Of a stretch of DNA of 15,498 nt, positions 7,477 through 12,770 are shown one piece after another. The notes beneath the pieces are model-generated. The model searched no databases. It was not told where the DNA came from and saw nothing but the letters and a program-made list of their open reading frames with translations. Position 1 is the first letter of the stretch. Every line of letters starts with the position of its first letter. Position numbers and translations under genes: made by a program. Origin of the DNA: JBFHES01 sp041584015 (GTDB lineage Bacteria; Bacteroidota; Bacteroidia; Bacteroidales; M50B96); the NCBI GenBank assembly GCA_041584015.1, contig JBFHES010000090.1, positions 1-15,498 of the forward strand. The letters run 5' to 3'.

Positions 7477-8189
7477 TAAGATGTATAGCCATTGACGACG
7501 AACCTTTAGCCTTAAAACAAATTATTGCTTACATTCAGAAAACACCATTTCTGGAACTTATAGCAAGTTTTGAAAGTGCCCTACAGGCCTTGAGCTTTTT
7601 ACAGGAAAATGAAACAGACCTTATGTTTGTTGATATTAATATGCCCGACCTGAATGGGATGGATTTTGTGAAATCGCTAAACAATCCGCCCAAGGTGATT
7701 TTTACAACTGCTTACAGCGAATATGCCATTGAGGGTTTTAAGGTTGATGCTGTTGATTATCTGTTAAAACCCATAGCATATACCGATTTTCTGAAGGCTG
7801 CCGAACGTGCTAACGAACGTTTTAAAAGTGTGCCAACGGTACCGAGCGAAGTAAAGAGCAATGATGAATTCCTCTTTATTAAATCGGAACATAAGATTCT
7901 GCGCATTAATCTGGATGAAATAAAATACATTGAAAGTATGCGCGAATATGTGCGCATACATGCCGAAAACCAAAAGCCCATTATGGCATTAATGAGCATG
8001 AAAAAGATGGAAGAATATTTGCCAAAGACTGAGTTCATGCGGGTGCATCGCTCTTACATTGTGCACCTAAAGAAAATCAGCACCATTGAACGCAACCGCA
8101 TTGTGTTCGACAATAAAGTATACATCCCAATTAGCGATCAATACAAGGATGCTTTTCAGGAATTTCTAAAGAAGAACTTTTTGGTGTAG
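7473..8189 (+). CDS. LytTR-family response regulator
   Basis: 238 residues, starting at the ATG that overlaps the kinase stop (ATGA). The receiver domain (about 1-120) has the acidic pair IDDEPLAL, phospho-acceptor Asp54 in LMFVDINMPDLNG, the switch Thr in VIFTTAYSEYA and the Lys in DYLLKPIAY. The LytTR DNA-binding domain (about 130-236) shows FIKSEHKILRINLDEIKYIES, YVRIHA, FMRVHRSYIVHLKKI and IPISDQYKDAFQEFL. Members bind paired direct repeats upstream of target genes. Its partner is the kinase just upstream. Full length with no missing key residue. No terminator follows; the gene runs directly into REP-like repeats. Confidence 0.95.
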   Translation: MIRCIAIDDEPLALKQIIAYIQKTPFLELIASFESALQALSFLQENETDLMFVDINMPDLNGMDFVKSLNNPPKVIFTTAYSEYAIEGFKVDAVDYLLKPIAYTDFLKAAERANERFKSVPTVPSEVKSNDEFLFIKSEHKILRINLDEIKYIESMREYVRIHAENQKPIMALMSMKKMEEYLPKTEFMRVHRSYIVHLKKISTIERNRIVFDNKVYIPISDQYKDAFQEFLKKNFLV

Positions 8190-8208
8190 CTGCTGGCTCA
8201 CAGCCTGC

Positions 8209-8259
8209 GTTCGGCATAGCGTCCACGCTATGTCGAGGTTAGATCAGGCCTCTGGCCTG
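8209..8259. repeat. REP-like element 1 (two hairpins)
   Basis: Hairpin A at 8212-8235 (CGGCATAGCGT, loop CC, ACGCTATGTCG) with the box GTTCGG at its left, followed after 9 nt by hairpin B at 8245-8259 (CAGGCC, TCT, GGCCTG). It begins 20 nt after the response-regulator stop. Same family as the elements around the transposase gene at 9281-9847. Confidence 0.85.
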
Positions 8260-8284
8260 TTAGAAAATTAGTATGCAAAGTTAT

Positions 8285-8320
8285 AAGGCCAGAAGCCTTG
8301 GATTAAACGACGTAGCGAAG
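8285..8320. repeat. Partial REP-like element, opposite orientation
   Basis: AAGGC (8285-8289) pairs with GCCTT (8295-8299) as a degraded hairpin B (GGCCAGAAGCC). It is followed by AACGACGTAGCG (8307-8318), the same 12 nt as in element 3, after which the second arm of hairpin A is missing. With element 1 it forms a head-on pair, like a BIME. Confidence 0.6.
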
Positions 8321-8361
8321 GAACAACACCGATGATCAGATTAGTTTTAATAGTTTTTGAA

Positions 8362-8384
8362 GAACTACTTTTGGGGTGTAGTTC
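8362..8384 (+). promoter_or_regulatory. -7 box inside an inverted repeat, upstream of exported protein
   Basis: TACTTTTG (8366-8373) matches TAnnTTTG. It is overlapped by a perfect inverted repeat, GAACTAC (8362-8368) and GTAGTTC (8378-8384), which could be an operator or an RNA hairpin. Transcription would start near 8379, about 70 nt before the ATG at 8449. Confidence 0.4.
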
Positions 8385-8448
8385 AATTTATCTAACTTGT
8401 CTGCAAATTCTAAAAACTAAATTCACAGATATCTTCAACAAACTAATC

Positions 8449-9132
8449 ATGAAAAAAACAATACTGATTCTAACCGTTCTACTAACAATTTCATTGGAAT
8501 CATTTTCTCAATATACACCTGGAGTACGATATCTGCACTTAGTGAACGATTCAATAGTTTACGGTACGGAGATATCTCTTGAAAAGAAATTGTTTTCCAG
8601 ATCTGTATTGATAGATAATCATAAATTTAAGCAATCTGAAGTAAAATTCTATGTGCAGTATTCACAGATACATGCAAACCTAAGACATCTCTCGCCATTC
8701 AAAACTAACTACTTTGCCAGATGCATATCCAAAGGTAAGTTAAACCTTTTCATATCAACTACAACTAGTTACAACATGGAAACTGGAAGCATCAGAACAT
8801 CAACAGACTATTTCTACAATAAAAATTTTGAGGAAGTAAAAAAGCTGCATTACAAAAATCTAAAAGTTGATCTTAAGGATAATCCCGAATGCCTTATAAT
8901 CCTTAATAAAAGTAAGAAACTCACCACTTGGACAAAAATAGCCTTAATAGGTGGAGCATCGCTTATAGTTGTTCCTTTCCTCAATATAATTTTCCAACCC
9001 ATGGATGGCAAGCTAGATAAGGTTGCGATAGCGTGTGCACCTGTTGGTGTGGTTAGCATCTTAATAAGCAATCCTCTTAGATACAAAACCAAAAAGAATA
9101 ATAAAAAAGCTTTTGATGTATATAATAACTAG
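8449..9132 (+). CDS. Exported protein of unknown function with C-terminal helices
   Basis: 227 residues from the ATG at 8449; the frame is open back to an ATG at 8332, but only the later start gives a clean signal peptide (MKKTILILTVLLTISLESFS, cut before QYTPG). The middle (about 22-155) is polar and strand-rich (VRYLHLVNDSIVYGTEISLE, NLFISTTTSYN), without a family I recognise. Near the C-terminus two hydrophobic segments (KIALIGGASLIVVPFLNIIF and VAIACAPVGVVSILI) are followed by a basic tail (RYKTKKNNKKAF). A periplasmic or surface domain tethered by a helical hairpin fits. It lies inside the REP-rich zone and has no operon partner. An AT-rich, small orphan gene here could have been acquired, but nothing proves it. 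Confidence 0.75.
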   Translation: MKKTILILTVLLTISLESFSQYTPGVRYLHLVNDSIVYGTEISLEKKLFSRSVLIDNHKFKQSEVKFYVQYSQIHANLRHLSPFKTNYFARCISKGKLNLFISTTTSYNMETGSIRTSTDYFYNKNFEEVKKLHYKNLKVDLKDNPECLIILNKSKKLTTWTKIALIGGASLIVVPFLNIIFQPMDGKLDKVAIACAPVGVVSILISNPLRYKTKKNNKKAFDVYNN

Positions 9133-9162
9133 CAGTAAGGAGTAAAAAAACACCAATACCAG

Positions 9163-9219
9163 CTATTCTTTAAACCGAATATTTACATGTTGAAATATTG
9201 GGTCGATTGGTTTTAAGCC
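9163..9219 (-). pseudogene. 3' remnant of a lost paralogue of the lipoprotein gene
   Basis: Read on the minus strand, 18 codons plus stop encode GLKPIDPIFQHVNIRFKE, against GIKPIDPIFQHVNIRFKE at the end of the intact lipoprotein gene (10062-10118). The two 57-bp stretches differ at four bases: three are silent (a Val codon, an Arg codon, TAG versus TAA stop) and one gives Leu/Ile. Similarity stops at 9220, where REP-like element 2 begins. The silent pattern suggests that this copy was a working, diverged gene before it lost everything but its tail. Confidence 0.75.
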
Positions 9220-9222
9220 GCC

Positions 9223-9272
9223 GTTCGGCATAGCGTCTTCGCTATGTCGAAGCTAAACCCGGCCTCTGGCCG
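9223..9272. repeat. REP-like element 2 (3' side of the transposase gene)
   Basis: Hairpin A at 9226-9249 (CGGCATAGCG, loop TCTT, CGCTATGTCG) preceded by GTT, then hairpin B at 9260-9272 (CGGCC, TCT, GGCCG). It ends 9 nt before the transposase stop codon and is oriented opposite to element 3, so the transposase gene lies between inverted copies. Confidence 0.85.
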
Positions 9273-9280
9273 AGGATAAC

Positions 9281-9847
9281 TCAACGAACGGTTTTCCATC
9301 TTGTCGTAATTATGTTAACATCCATCATCGAATCTAATCCAGCATAATTACGAGCGCTGGAATAAAGATAATCTTCCGGGTTAACCACAATTCCAGCTTT
9401 TACAGGATTCATGTGAATATATTCTAACTTTTGCTCCACAAACTTATCTGAGTAAATTTCTTCAGCATGGTTCTCATGCGTCCAGAATTGTAAATCACTG
9501 TTCCTTCTATTTCGTTTTGCAGAAAACTCAAACTGCTTTAACATCCATTCTTTCCTGCTTTCTTCTCCCTCTTCAATTTCTTTTAATATTGCTTTAGCAG
9601 TAAAGCTTTTAAAATCACGTATTGTATCACTAATTTTCCCAGACTGACTTTGAGCTAATAGGTGAATATGGTTTGACATAATCACATAAGCAAAAACAGT
9701 TAGGTCCTTATTCTTTTGGCAGAACTGCAGACTGTCAACGATGATATCTTTGTAAACATTACGGGTAAAAATGTCAATCCACTTTACAACCTGCAAAGTC
9801 AAATAGTAAAGGCCTTCTTGATTATTTAGTTGATAGCCAGTGGTCAT
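9281..9847 (-). CDS. REP-associated tyrosine transposase (RAYT)
   Basis: 188 residues, a Y1/IS200-like single-strand DNA transposase domain. The N-terminal GLYYLTLQVVKWIDIFTR strand-helix is followed by the HUH motif NHIHLLAQ (His60 and His62), a charged helical stretch with KSFTAKAI, and the catalytic Tyr143 in LEYIHMNPVKAGIV, then LYSSARNYAG. Length and motif order match Bacteroidota RAYTs, which are usually single-copy, non-autonomous-looking genes flanked by REP palindromes they are thought to bind and spread. Here elements 2 and 3 flank it in inverted orientation, and elements 1 and 4 lie further out. All key residues are present, so it may be active. The gene appears intact; a -7-like box lies directly upstream. 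Confidence 0.92.
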   Translation of the reverse strand: MTTGYQLNNQEGLYYLTLQVVKWIDIFTRNVYKDIIVDSLQFCQKNKDLTVFAYVIMSNHIHLLAQSQSGKISDTIRDFKSFTAKAILKEIEEGEESRKEWMLKQFEFSAKRNRRNSDLQFWTHENHAEEIYSDKFVEQKLEYIHMNPVKAGIVVNPEDYLYSSARNYAGLDSMMDVNIITTRWKTVR

Positions 9848-9851
9848 AAAT

Positions 9852-9859
9852 CAAAGATA
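9852..9859 (-). promoter_or_regulatory. -7-like box directly before the RAYT gene
   Basis: On the minus strand TATCTTTG matches TAnnTTTG, but it ends only 4 nt before the ATG, so a transcript from it would be leaderless. It could be a chance match. Confidence 0.3.
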
Positions 9860-9880
9860 CAAAATAATATGTGTCATGAA

Positions 9881-9931
9881 GAGGCCAGAGGCCAAAGTTC
9901 ATAACGACGTAGCGTGGACGCTACGCCGAAC
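9881..9931. repeat. REP-like element 3 (5' side of the transposase gene)
   Basis: Hairpin B at 9883-9893 (GGCC, AGA, GGCC), then hairpin A at 9905-9928 (CGACGTAGCGT, loop GG, ACGCTACGCCG) and the box AAC. Order B then A is the reverse of element 2. Hairpin A has CGTAGCG/CGCTACG where elements 1, 2 and 4 have CATAGCG/CGCTATG, a paired change that keeps the stem. Confidence 0.85.
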
Positions 9932-9983
9932 AGAGGAATTTTTTGGAGGAAATGATTGCAGCTGAATCGCGTTCGATTATTCC

Positions 9984-10037
9984 AGGCCAGAGGCCTTCTT
10001 TCACGTTCGACATAGCGTAGACGCTATGCCGAACGTG
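9984..10037. repeat. REP-like element 4 (longest hairpin)
   Basis: Hairpin B at 9984-9996 (AGGCC, AGA, GGCCT), then hairpin A with 17-nt arms at 10002-10018 and 10021-10037 (loop AG; one mismatch on the plus strand, a G-U on the minus strand). It lies 24 nt past the stop codon of the lipoprotein gene, where it could also serve as an mRNA 3' end. Confidence 0.85.
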
Positions 10038-10061
10038 GGTTATAAACAGATCATTTCACAG

Positions 10062-10709
10062 TTATTCTTTAAAGCGAATATTCACATGTTGAAATATTGG
10101 GTCGATTGGTTTTATGCCTTCTTCCAATTGCTCAAGTGTTACCCTTCTGGTTCGTTGAAGAATGAATTGCATTTCCTCTGCCTTTACATCTTCTACATTA
10201 TATCTTACTCTTTCATTTGCACCATTGCTATTTATCTCTTCAAAGTTGTTAATTCTGAATTCCAGAATGAGTTGATCTCCTTCCTCGCGACATCCTGCAA
10301 AATCACAATCGGTATATTCTTCCGTAACCCGATAGCCAAGTGAAGCAGGCGTTTGTACATTCAACATCATGTCAAATTTTTTGAAATTCTTTATTCCATA
10401 CCTATAATCAAAATTACTGGTAAGTGGCTCAAAACTTTCTGCTGATTTGAATAGCTCATATCGATTCTCATCAACATTGCCCATGTAGTTTATCGATACT
10501 CCATTATTAAAAGGCGCTTTGTAATCATCAATAATACAGACAATGTTGAACTCCTCTTTTACCAACGGAAAGATTCCATTCTCCTGTTTGATGTTTTGAT
10601 TGTTTTGCCAAACCTGAATTCCAAAATCTCCAACTTTATAAGTTTCAGGCCCGGATTCACAGGCTGATAAAGCAAGACTCAAAATGATTAAAACACTTAA
10701 TATTCGCAT
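10062..10709 (-). CDS. Small lipoprotein of unknown function
   Basis: 215 residues from the ATG at 10709; the frame is open further upstream, but this start gives a textbook lipoprotein signal (MRILSVLIILSLALSAC, lipid Cys17, ESGPE after it) and has a good promoter 18 nt away. The mature part is acidic, with YKVGDFGIQVWQNNQ, a central CIIDDYKAP, and a Cys pair in DCDFAGCREEG that may form a disulfide. The C-terminus, GIKPIDPIFQHVNIRFKE, is duplicated as a remnant at 9163-9219. I do not recognise a family; a periplasmic or outer-membrane facing lipoprotein is the safe description. A REP-like element follows the stop and a degenerate one lies upstream. Confidence 0.8.
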   Translation of the reverse strand: MRILSVLIILSLALSACESGPETYKVGDFGIQVWQNNQNIKQENGIFPLVKEEFNIVCIIDDYKAPFNNGVSINYMGNVDENRYELFKSAESFEPLTSNFDYRYGIKNFKKFDMMLNVQTPASLGYRVTEEYTDCDFAGCREEGDQLILEFRINNFEEINSNGANERVRYNVEDVKAEEMQFILQRTRRVTLEQLEEGIKPIDPIFQHVNIRFKE

Positions 10710-10727
10710 AACATTATTCTTTATTCG

Positions 10728-10759
10728 CAAATATAGAAAAACATTGATTTTAAATTCAA
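10728..10759 (-). promoter_or_regulatory. Promoter of the lipoprotein gene
   Basis: On the minus strand TTG (10759-10757) is followed after 21 nt by TATATTTG (10735-10728), matching the Bacteroidota TTG / TAnnTTTG pattern. The leader would be about 10-15 nt. Confidence 0.6.
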
Positions 10760-10774
10760 GATGCAGTAATGAAT

Positions 10775-10828
10775 AGGCCAAAGATCCTTTTTTGATATTG
10801 ACTTAGCGCGGACGCTGCTGAGAACGAG
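10775..10828. repeat. Degenerate REP-like element
   Basis: AGGCCAAAGATCCTTTTTT, then ACTTAGCGCGGACGCTGCTGAGAACG, aligns by eye with element 4 (AGGCCAGAGGCCTTCTTT, then ACATAGCGTAGACGCTATGCCGAACG) but both hairpins are broken. It is an old, decayed copy in the same orientation as elements 3 and 4. Confidence 0.5.
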
Positions 10829-10844
10829 CGAAAGATGCGATGGT

Positions 10845-11486
10845 TTATTCTTTCTTCATCGATTTATACTTGTCATGCAATCCAATACCTGATATTATCA
10901 TGGGGAGGCACTTATCAATTCTTGATATTCTTGTTTTTGATTGTTTGGCTTGAGAAAAATAGAGGATGTATCCTCGCTGCCTTCCAGGAGTTAGAGCCTC
11001 AAAGGCATTTTTAAAAACCGGATCAGCTTCAAACTTCTGTTCCAATTCCTCCGGCATGGGTTCTGGGTTCTTTTTAAATGCAACGATTAATCCTGCCTTT
11101 TCAAGCTCAATAGCTTCGAAGATGTATGCTTTAATATCACTTTCAATCTTTAGTATCTCCTTAGTATTCTTAAATTTAAAGAGTCGGGCTGCTTGAGAAT
11201 TCGGGCCTGGTTTTACCAATAGGTTTTTATCGTCGCTCAACAAGGAACCTTTAAAAAAACTGATACTGCAATATTCTTTAAATGCGCTTACAATGAGAAT
11301 GTTTTTATTCTGAAAGGTGTAACAGGGTACGCCCCATTTAGCTTCCTCCATTAAACCGCAGTCAAGCACAATGCTTCTCAATAATGTTAATTCTGAAGTC
11401 CAGTTATGAACTTTGCAATCAGCCGTGCCTCCCAGCGGACACCGACCGCAGCCTTCGATAAAATAATTGTCAACCGATTTATTCAT
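10845..11486 (-). CDS. YdeI/OmdA-type protein (DUF1801 plus OmdA-like tail)
   Basis: 213 residues. The N-terminus has a Cys cluster (CGRCPLGGTADC; Cys13, Cys16, Cys24) that might bind metal. A DUF1801-like domain follows (LRSIVLDCGLMEEAKWGVPCYTF, IVSAFKEYCSISFFKGSLL). The C-terminal part, LTPGRQRGYILYFSQAKQSK with TRISRIDKCLPMI, is the YdeI/OmpD-associated (OmdA) signature. Such proteins are small, cytosolic and common in Bacteroidota; they are named after a Salmonella gene linked to antimicrobial-peptide resistance, but their molecular function is not established. Monocistronic, divergent from the cytidylyltransferase operon. No clear promoter was found upstream. Family confident, role unknown. 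Confidence 0.85.
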   Translation of the reverse strand: MNKSVDNYFIEGCGRCPLGGTADCKVHNWTSELTLLRSIVLDCGLMEEAKWGVPCYTFQNKNILIVSAFKEYCSISFFKGSLLSDDKNLLVKPGPNSQAARLFKFKNTKEILKIESDIKAYIFEAIELEKAGLIVAFKKNPEPMPEELEQKFEADPVFKNAFEALTPGRQRGYILYFSQAKQSKTRISRIDKCLPMIISGIGLHDKYKSMKKE

Positions 11487-11623
11487 CTTTTCTCAATAAC
11501 CTTTAGGGTGTTCAGTTTAAAATGCATTCAATTTTAGTAATAACTTCAGGTATTTGGTTTTTGTTCCCAGCATGTTGTAGTAACTGACAATTAAATCGGA
11601 AGATATGCTTAAATCGTCAGCTA

Positions 11624-11701
11624 CCTTATTTCACCACCACATAGGGAGAATGCGATGATGCATGCTGCTCAGCAACCAACTCTATCGTGTTTTAAATAAG
11701 G
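11624..11701. repeat. Inverted repeat enclosing a small hairpin
   Basis: CCTTATTT (11624-11631) and AAATAAGG (11694-11701) are perfectly complementary and enclose 62 nt that contain a small hairpin TGCTG / CAGCA (11663-11674). It lies upstream of the predicted -7 box, so it would be DNA-level regulation or part of another transcript. Confidence 0.35.
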
Positions 11702-11740
11702 CACTAAAGGTCAATTACTAGTTAGTCTTATTAATTAGAG

Positions 11741-11748
11741 TACCTTTG
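11741..11748 (+). promoter_or_regulatory. -7 box of the cytidylyltransferase operon
   Basis: TACCTTTG followed by CA is the most typical Bacteroidota -7 form. Transcription would start near 11755, giving a leader of roughly 175 nt before the ATG at 11931. Confidence 0.6.
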
Positions 11749-11879
11749 CACCGGATTACATATCTTTTGATATCAATCATTCACTATCATTTTTGTTGGT
11801 GTGCTTTTAAGCAATCTATCTTCGCATTCGCAGAATTCATACTTATAGTTGAGTTATCAGTAAACAGTCCAACATTGGA

Positions 11880-11896
11880 GTACTATTAAATAGTAC
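11880..11896 (+). repeat. 17-nt perfect palindrome in the operon leader
   Basis: GTACTATT and AATAGTAC pair perfectly around a single central A. It could be an operator or the first stem of the leader RNA; it ends 1 nt before the terminator-like stem. Confidence 0.6.
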
Positions 11897-11897
11897 G

Positions 11898-11927
11898 CCA
11901 GATGCATAAATTGGCATTTGGTTTTTT
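11898..11927 (+). terminator. Terminator-like hairpin directly before the operon
   Basis: CCAGATGC (11898-11905) pairs with GCATTTGG (11914-11921) with one G-U pair and an 8-nt loop, followed by six T. It ends 3 nt before the first ATG of the operon, downstream of the predicted promoter, which is the arrangement of an attenuator rather than of an end-of-gene terminator: the preceding gene is on the other strand. Confidence 0.65.
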
Positions 11928-11930
11928 CTG

Positions 11931-12752
11931 ATGGCATCAATACATTTTTATATGAATACTGATTCAGACAAATGTTGTGGTTCAAAACGTATAACCACAG
12001 CATTGCTTCTTGCGGCTGGCACAGGTAGTCGCCTTTTCCCCTTAACAAAAAGTTCTCCTAAATGTCTTACCCTCGTAAACGATAAGTCCTTACTCGAAAG
12101 ACTTGTTATTAACCTAAAAAGCCAGGGATTTAAACGACTTGTTATTGTAACCGGTCACGAACAAGAATGTATCATCGATTATCTGGGTGACCAATCAGGA
12201 GACATTAAGATTGAATACATTCATAGTCCTTTGTATAAAACCACCAATAATATTTATTCGCTTTGGATGGCTCGTAATGTCATAAATGAGCCTTTTGTGC
12301 TTTTTGAAAGCGATTTAATAATGAACTCTTCTTTGCTTGATGATATGGTTTATCCGGACAGAATGGCTGTAGCGCTTATGAAACCTTGGTTAGATGGAAC
12401 AACGGTTACACTTGATAGGACCAAAAAGGTAACTCATTTTCAGAAAGGAACAACAGAAGCGTATTCCGATATTCGATATAAAACGGTTAATATATACAGT
12501 TTTTCGCTTTCATCGTGGCAGGCAATTATAATGCGTCTGAACCAGCATATTGAAGCGGGTAATGTGAACTGTTACTATGAAACTGTTTTTTCTGAATTGG
12601 TTGACAATAGTACTTTAAGTTTTGATTCGGTTTCGTTTGACCACCAACCATGGTACGAAATTGACAACATAATGGATTTGGCCAAAGCTGAACGTTTATT
12701 CCCGAGAGAATTGAAAAAAGTTACTGTACGTGAAAATGCAATGGCATCGTAA
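11931..12752 (+). CDS. PntC/LicC-like nucleotidyl (cytidylyl) transferase
   Basis: 273 residues from the ATG at 11931; an in-frame ATG at 11952 is an equally good start. The NTP-transferase signature ALLLAAGTGSRLFPLTKSSPK (residues 24-44) has the Gly-rich loop, Arg and catalytic Lys. Further motifs are TTNNIYSLWMAR (104-115), FVLFESDLI (122-130) with the metal-type Asp, KPWLDGTTV (151-159), YKTVNIYSFS (183-192), YYETVFSEL (215-223) and WYEIDNIMDLAKAERLFP (241-258). These match phosphocholine (LicC) and 2-aminoethylphosphonate (PntC) cytidylyltransferases more than sugar-phosphate enzymes. Predicted reaction: CTP plus a small phospho- or phosphono-alcohol to a CDP-alcohol. It heads an operon with a CobD-like PLP enzyme and a CDP-alcohol transferase. 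Substrate is inferred. Confidence 0.88.
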   Translation: MASIHFYMNTDSDKCCGSKRITTALLLAAGTGSRLFPLTKSSPKCLTLVNDKSLLERLVINLKSQGFKRLVIVTGHEQECIIDYLGDQSGDIKIEYIHSPLYKTTNNIYSLWMARNVINEPFVLFESDLIMNSSLLDDMVYPDRMAVALMKPWLDGTTVTLDRTKKVTHFQKGTTEAYSDIRYKTVNIYSFSLSSWQAIIMRLNQHIEAGNVNCYYETVFSELVDNSTLSFDSVSFDHQPWYEIDNIMDLAKAERLFPRELKKVTVRENAMAS

Positions 12753-12770
12753 TTTTAAGAGATAAGCAGC

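Larger units (their letters stand above)
11487..11930. other. 444-nt divergent intergenic region
   Basis: It separates the minus-strand YdeI-type gene from the plus-strand cytidylyltransferase operon. It holds an inverted repeat pair (11624-11701), a good -7 box (11741-11748), a 17-nt palindrome (11880-11896) and a terminator-like hairpin (11898-11927). No convincing protein-coding frame with a start codon was seen. The length is large for this gene-dense window and points to a regulated leader. Confidence 0.6.

Noticed and set aside
8332..8448. Longer N-terminus of the exported protein starting at the ATG at 8332
   Set aside because: It would put 39 residues before a clean signal peptide and would cover the -7 box and inverted repeat at 8362-8384.
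8209..10037. Repeated palindromes as a CRISPR array
   Set aside because: The copies are few, unevenly spaced, in both orientations and made of two hairpins each, with no unique equal-length spacers or cas genes.
9161..10118. The 57-bp direct repeat as a target-site duplication of the RAYT element
   Set aside because: RAYT/IS200-like enzymes do not make target-site duplications, and the differences between copies are mainly silent codon changes, which fit a diverged paralogue better.
10026..10343. Plus-strand 105-codon frame over the REP element and lipoprotein gene
   Set aside because: It is antisense to the lipoprotein gene, whose signal peptide, lipobox and promoter are clear; the frame starts inside a palindrome.
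10845..11486. Cys cluster of the YdeI-type protein as an iron-sulfur radical SAM motif
   Set aside because: The spacing C-x2-C-x7-C does not match CxxxCxxC and the rest of the protein fits DUF1801/OmdA, not a radical SAM barrel.
11770..11889. Open frame of ~39 codons in the operon leader starting at a TTG, a possible leader peptide
   Set aside because: No ATG, no Shine-Dalgarno and no run of regulatory codons; the composition looks like random AT-rich sequence.
11857..12048. Minus-strand 63-codon frame overlapping the start of the cytidylyltransferase gene
   Set aside because: It lies opposite strongly conserved NTP-transferase codons and the leader hairpins, and its product has no recognisable features.
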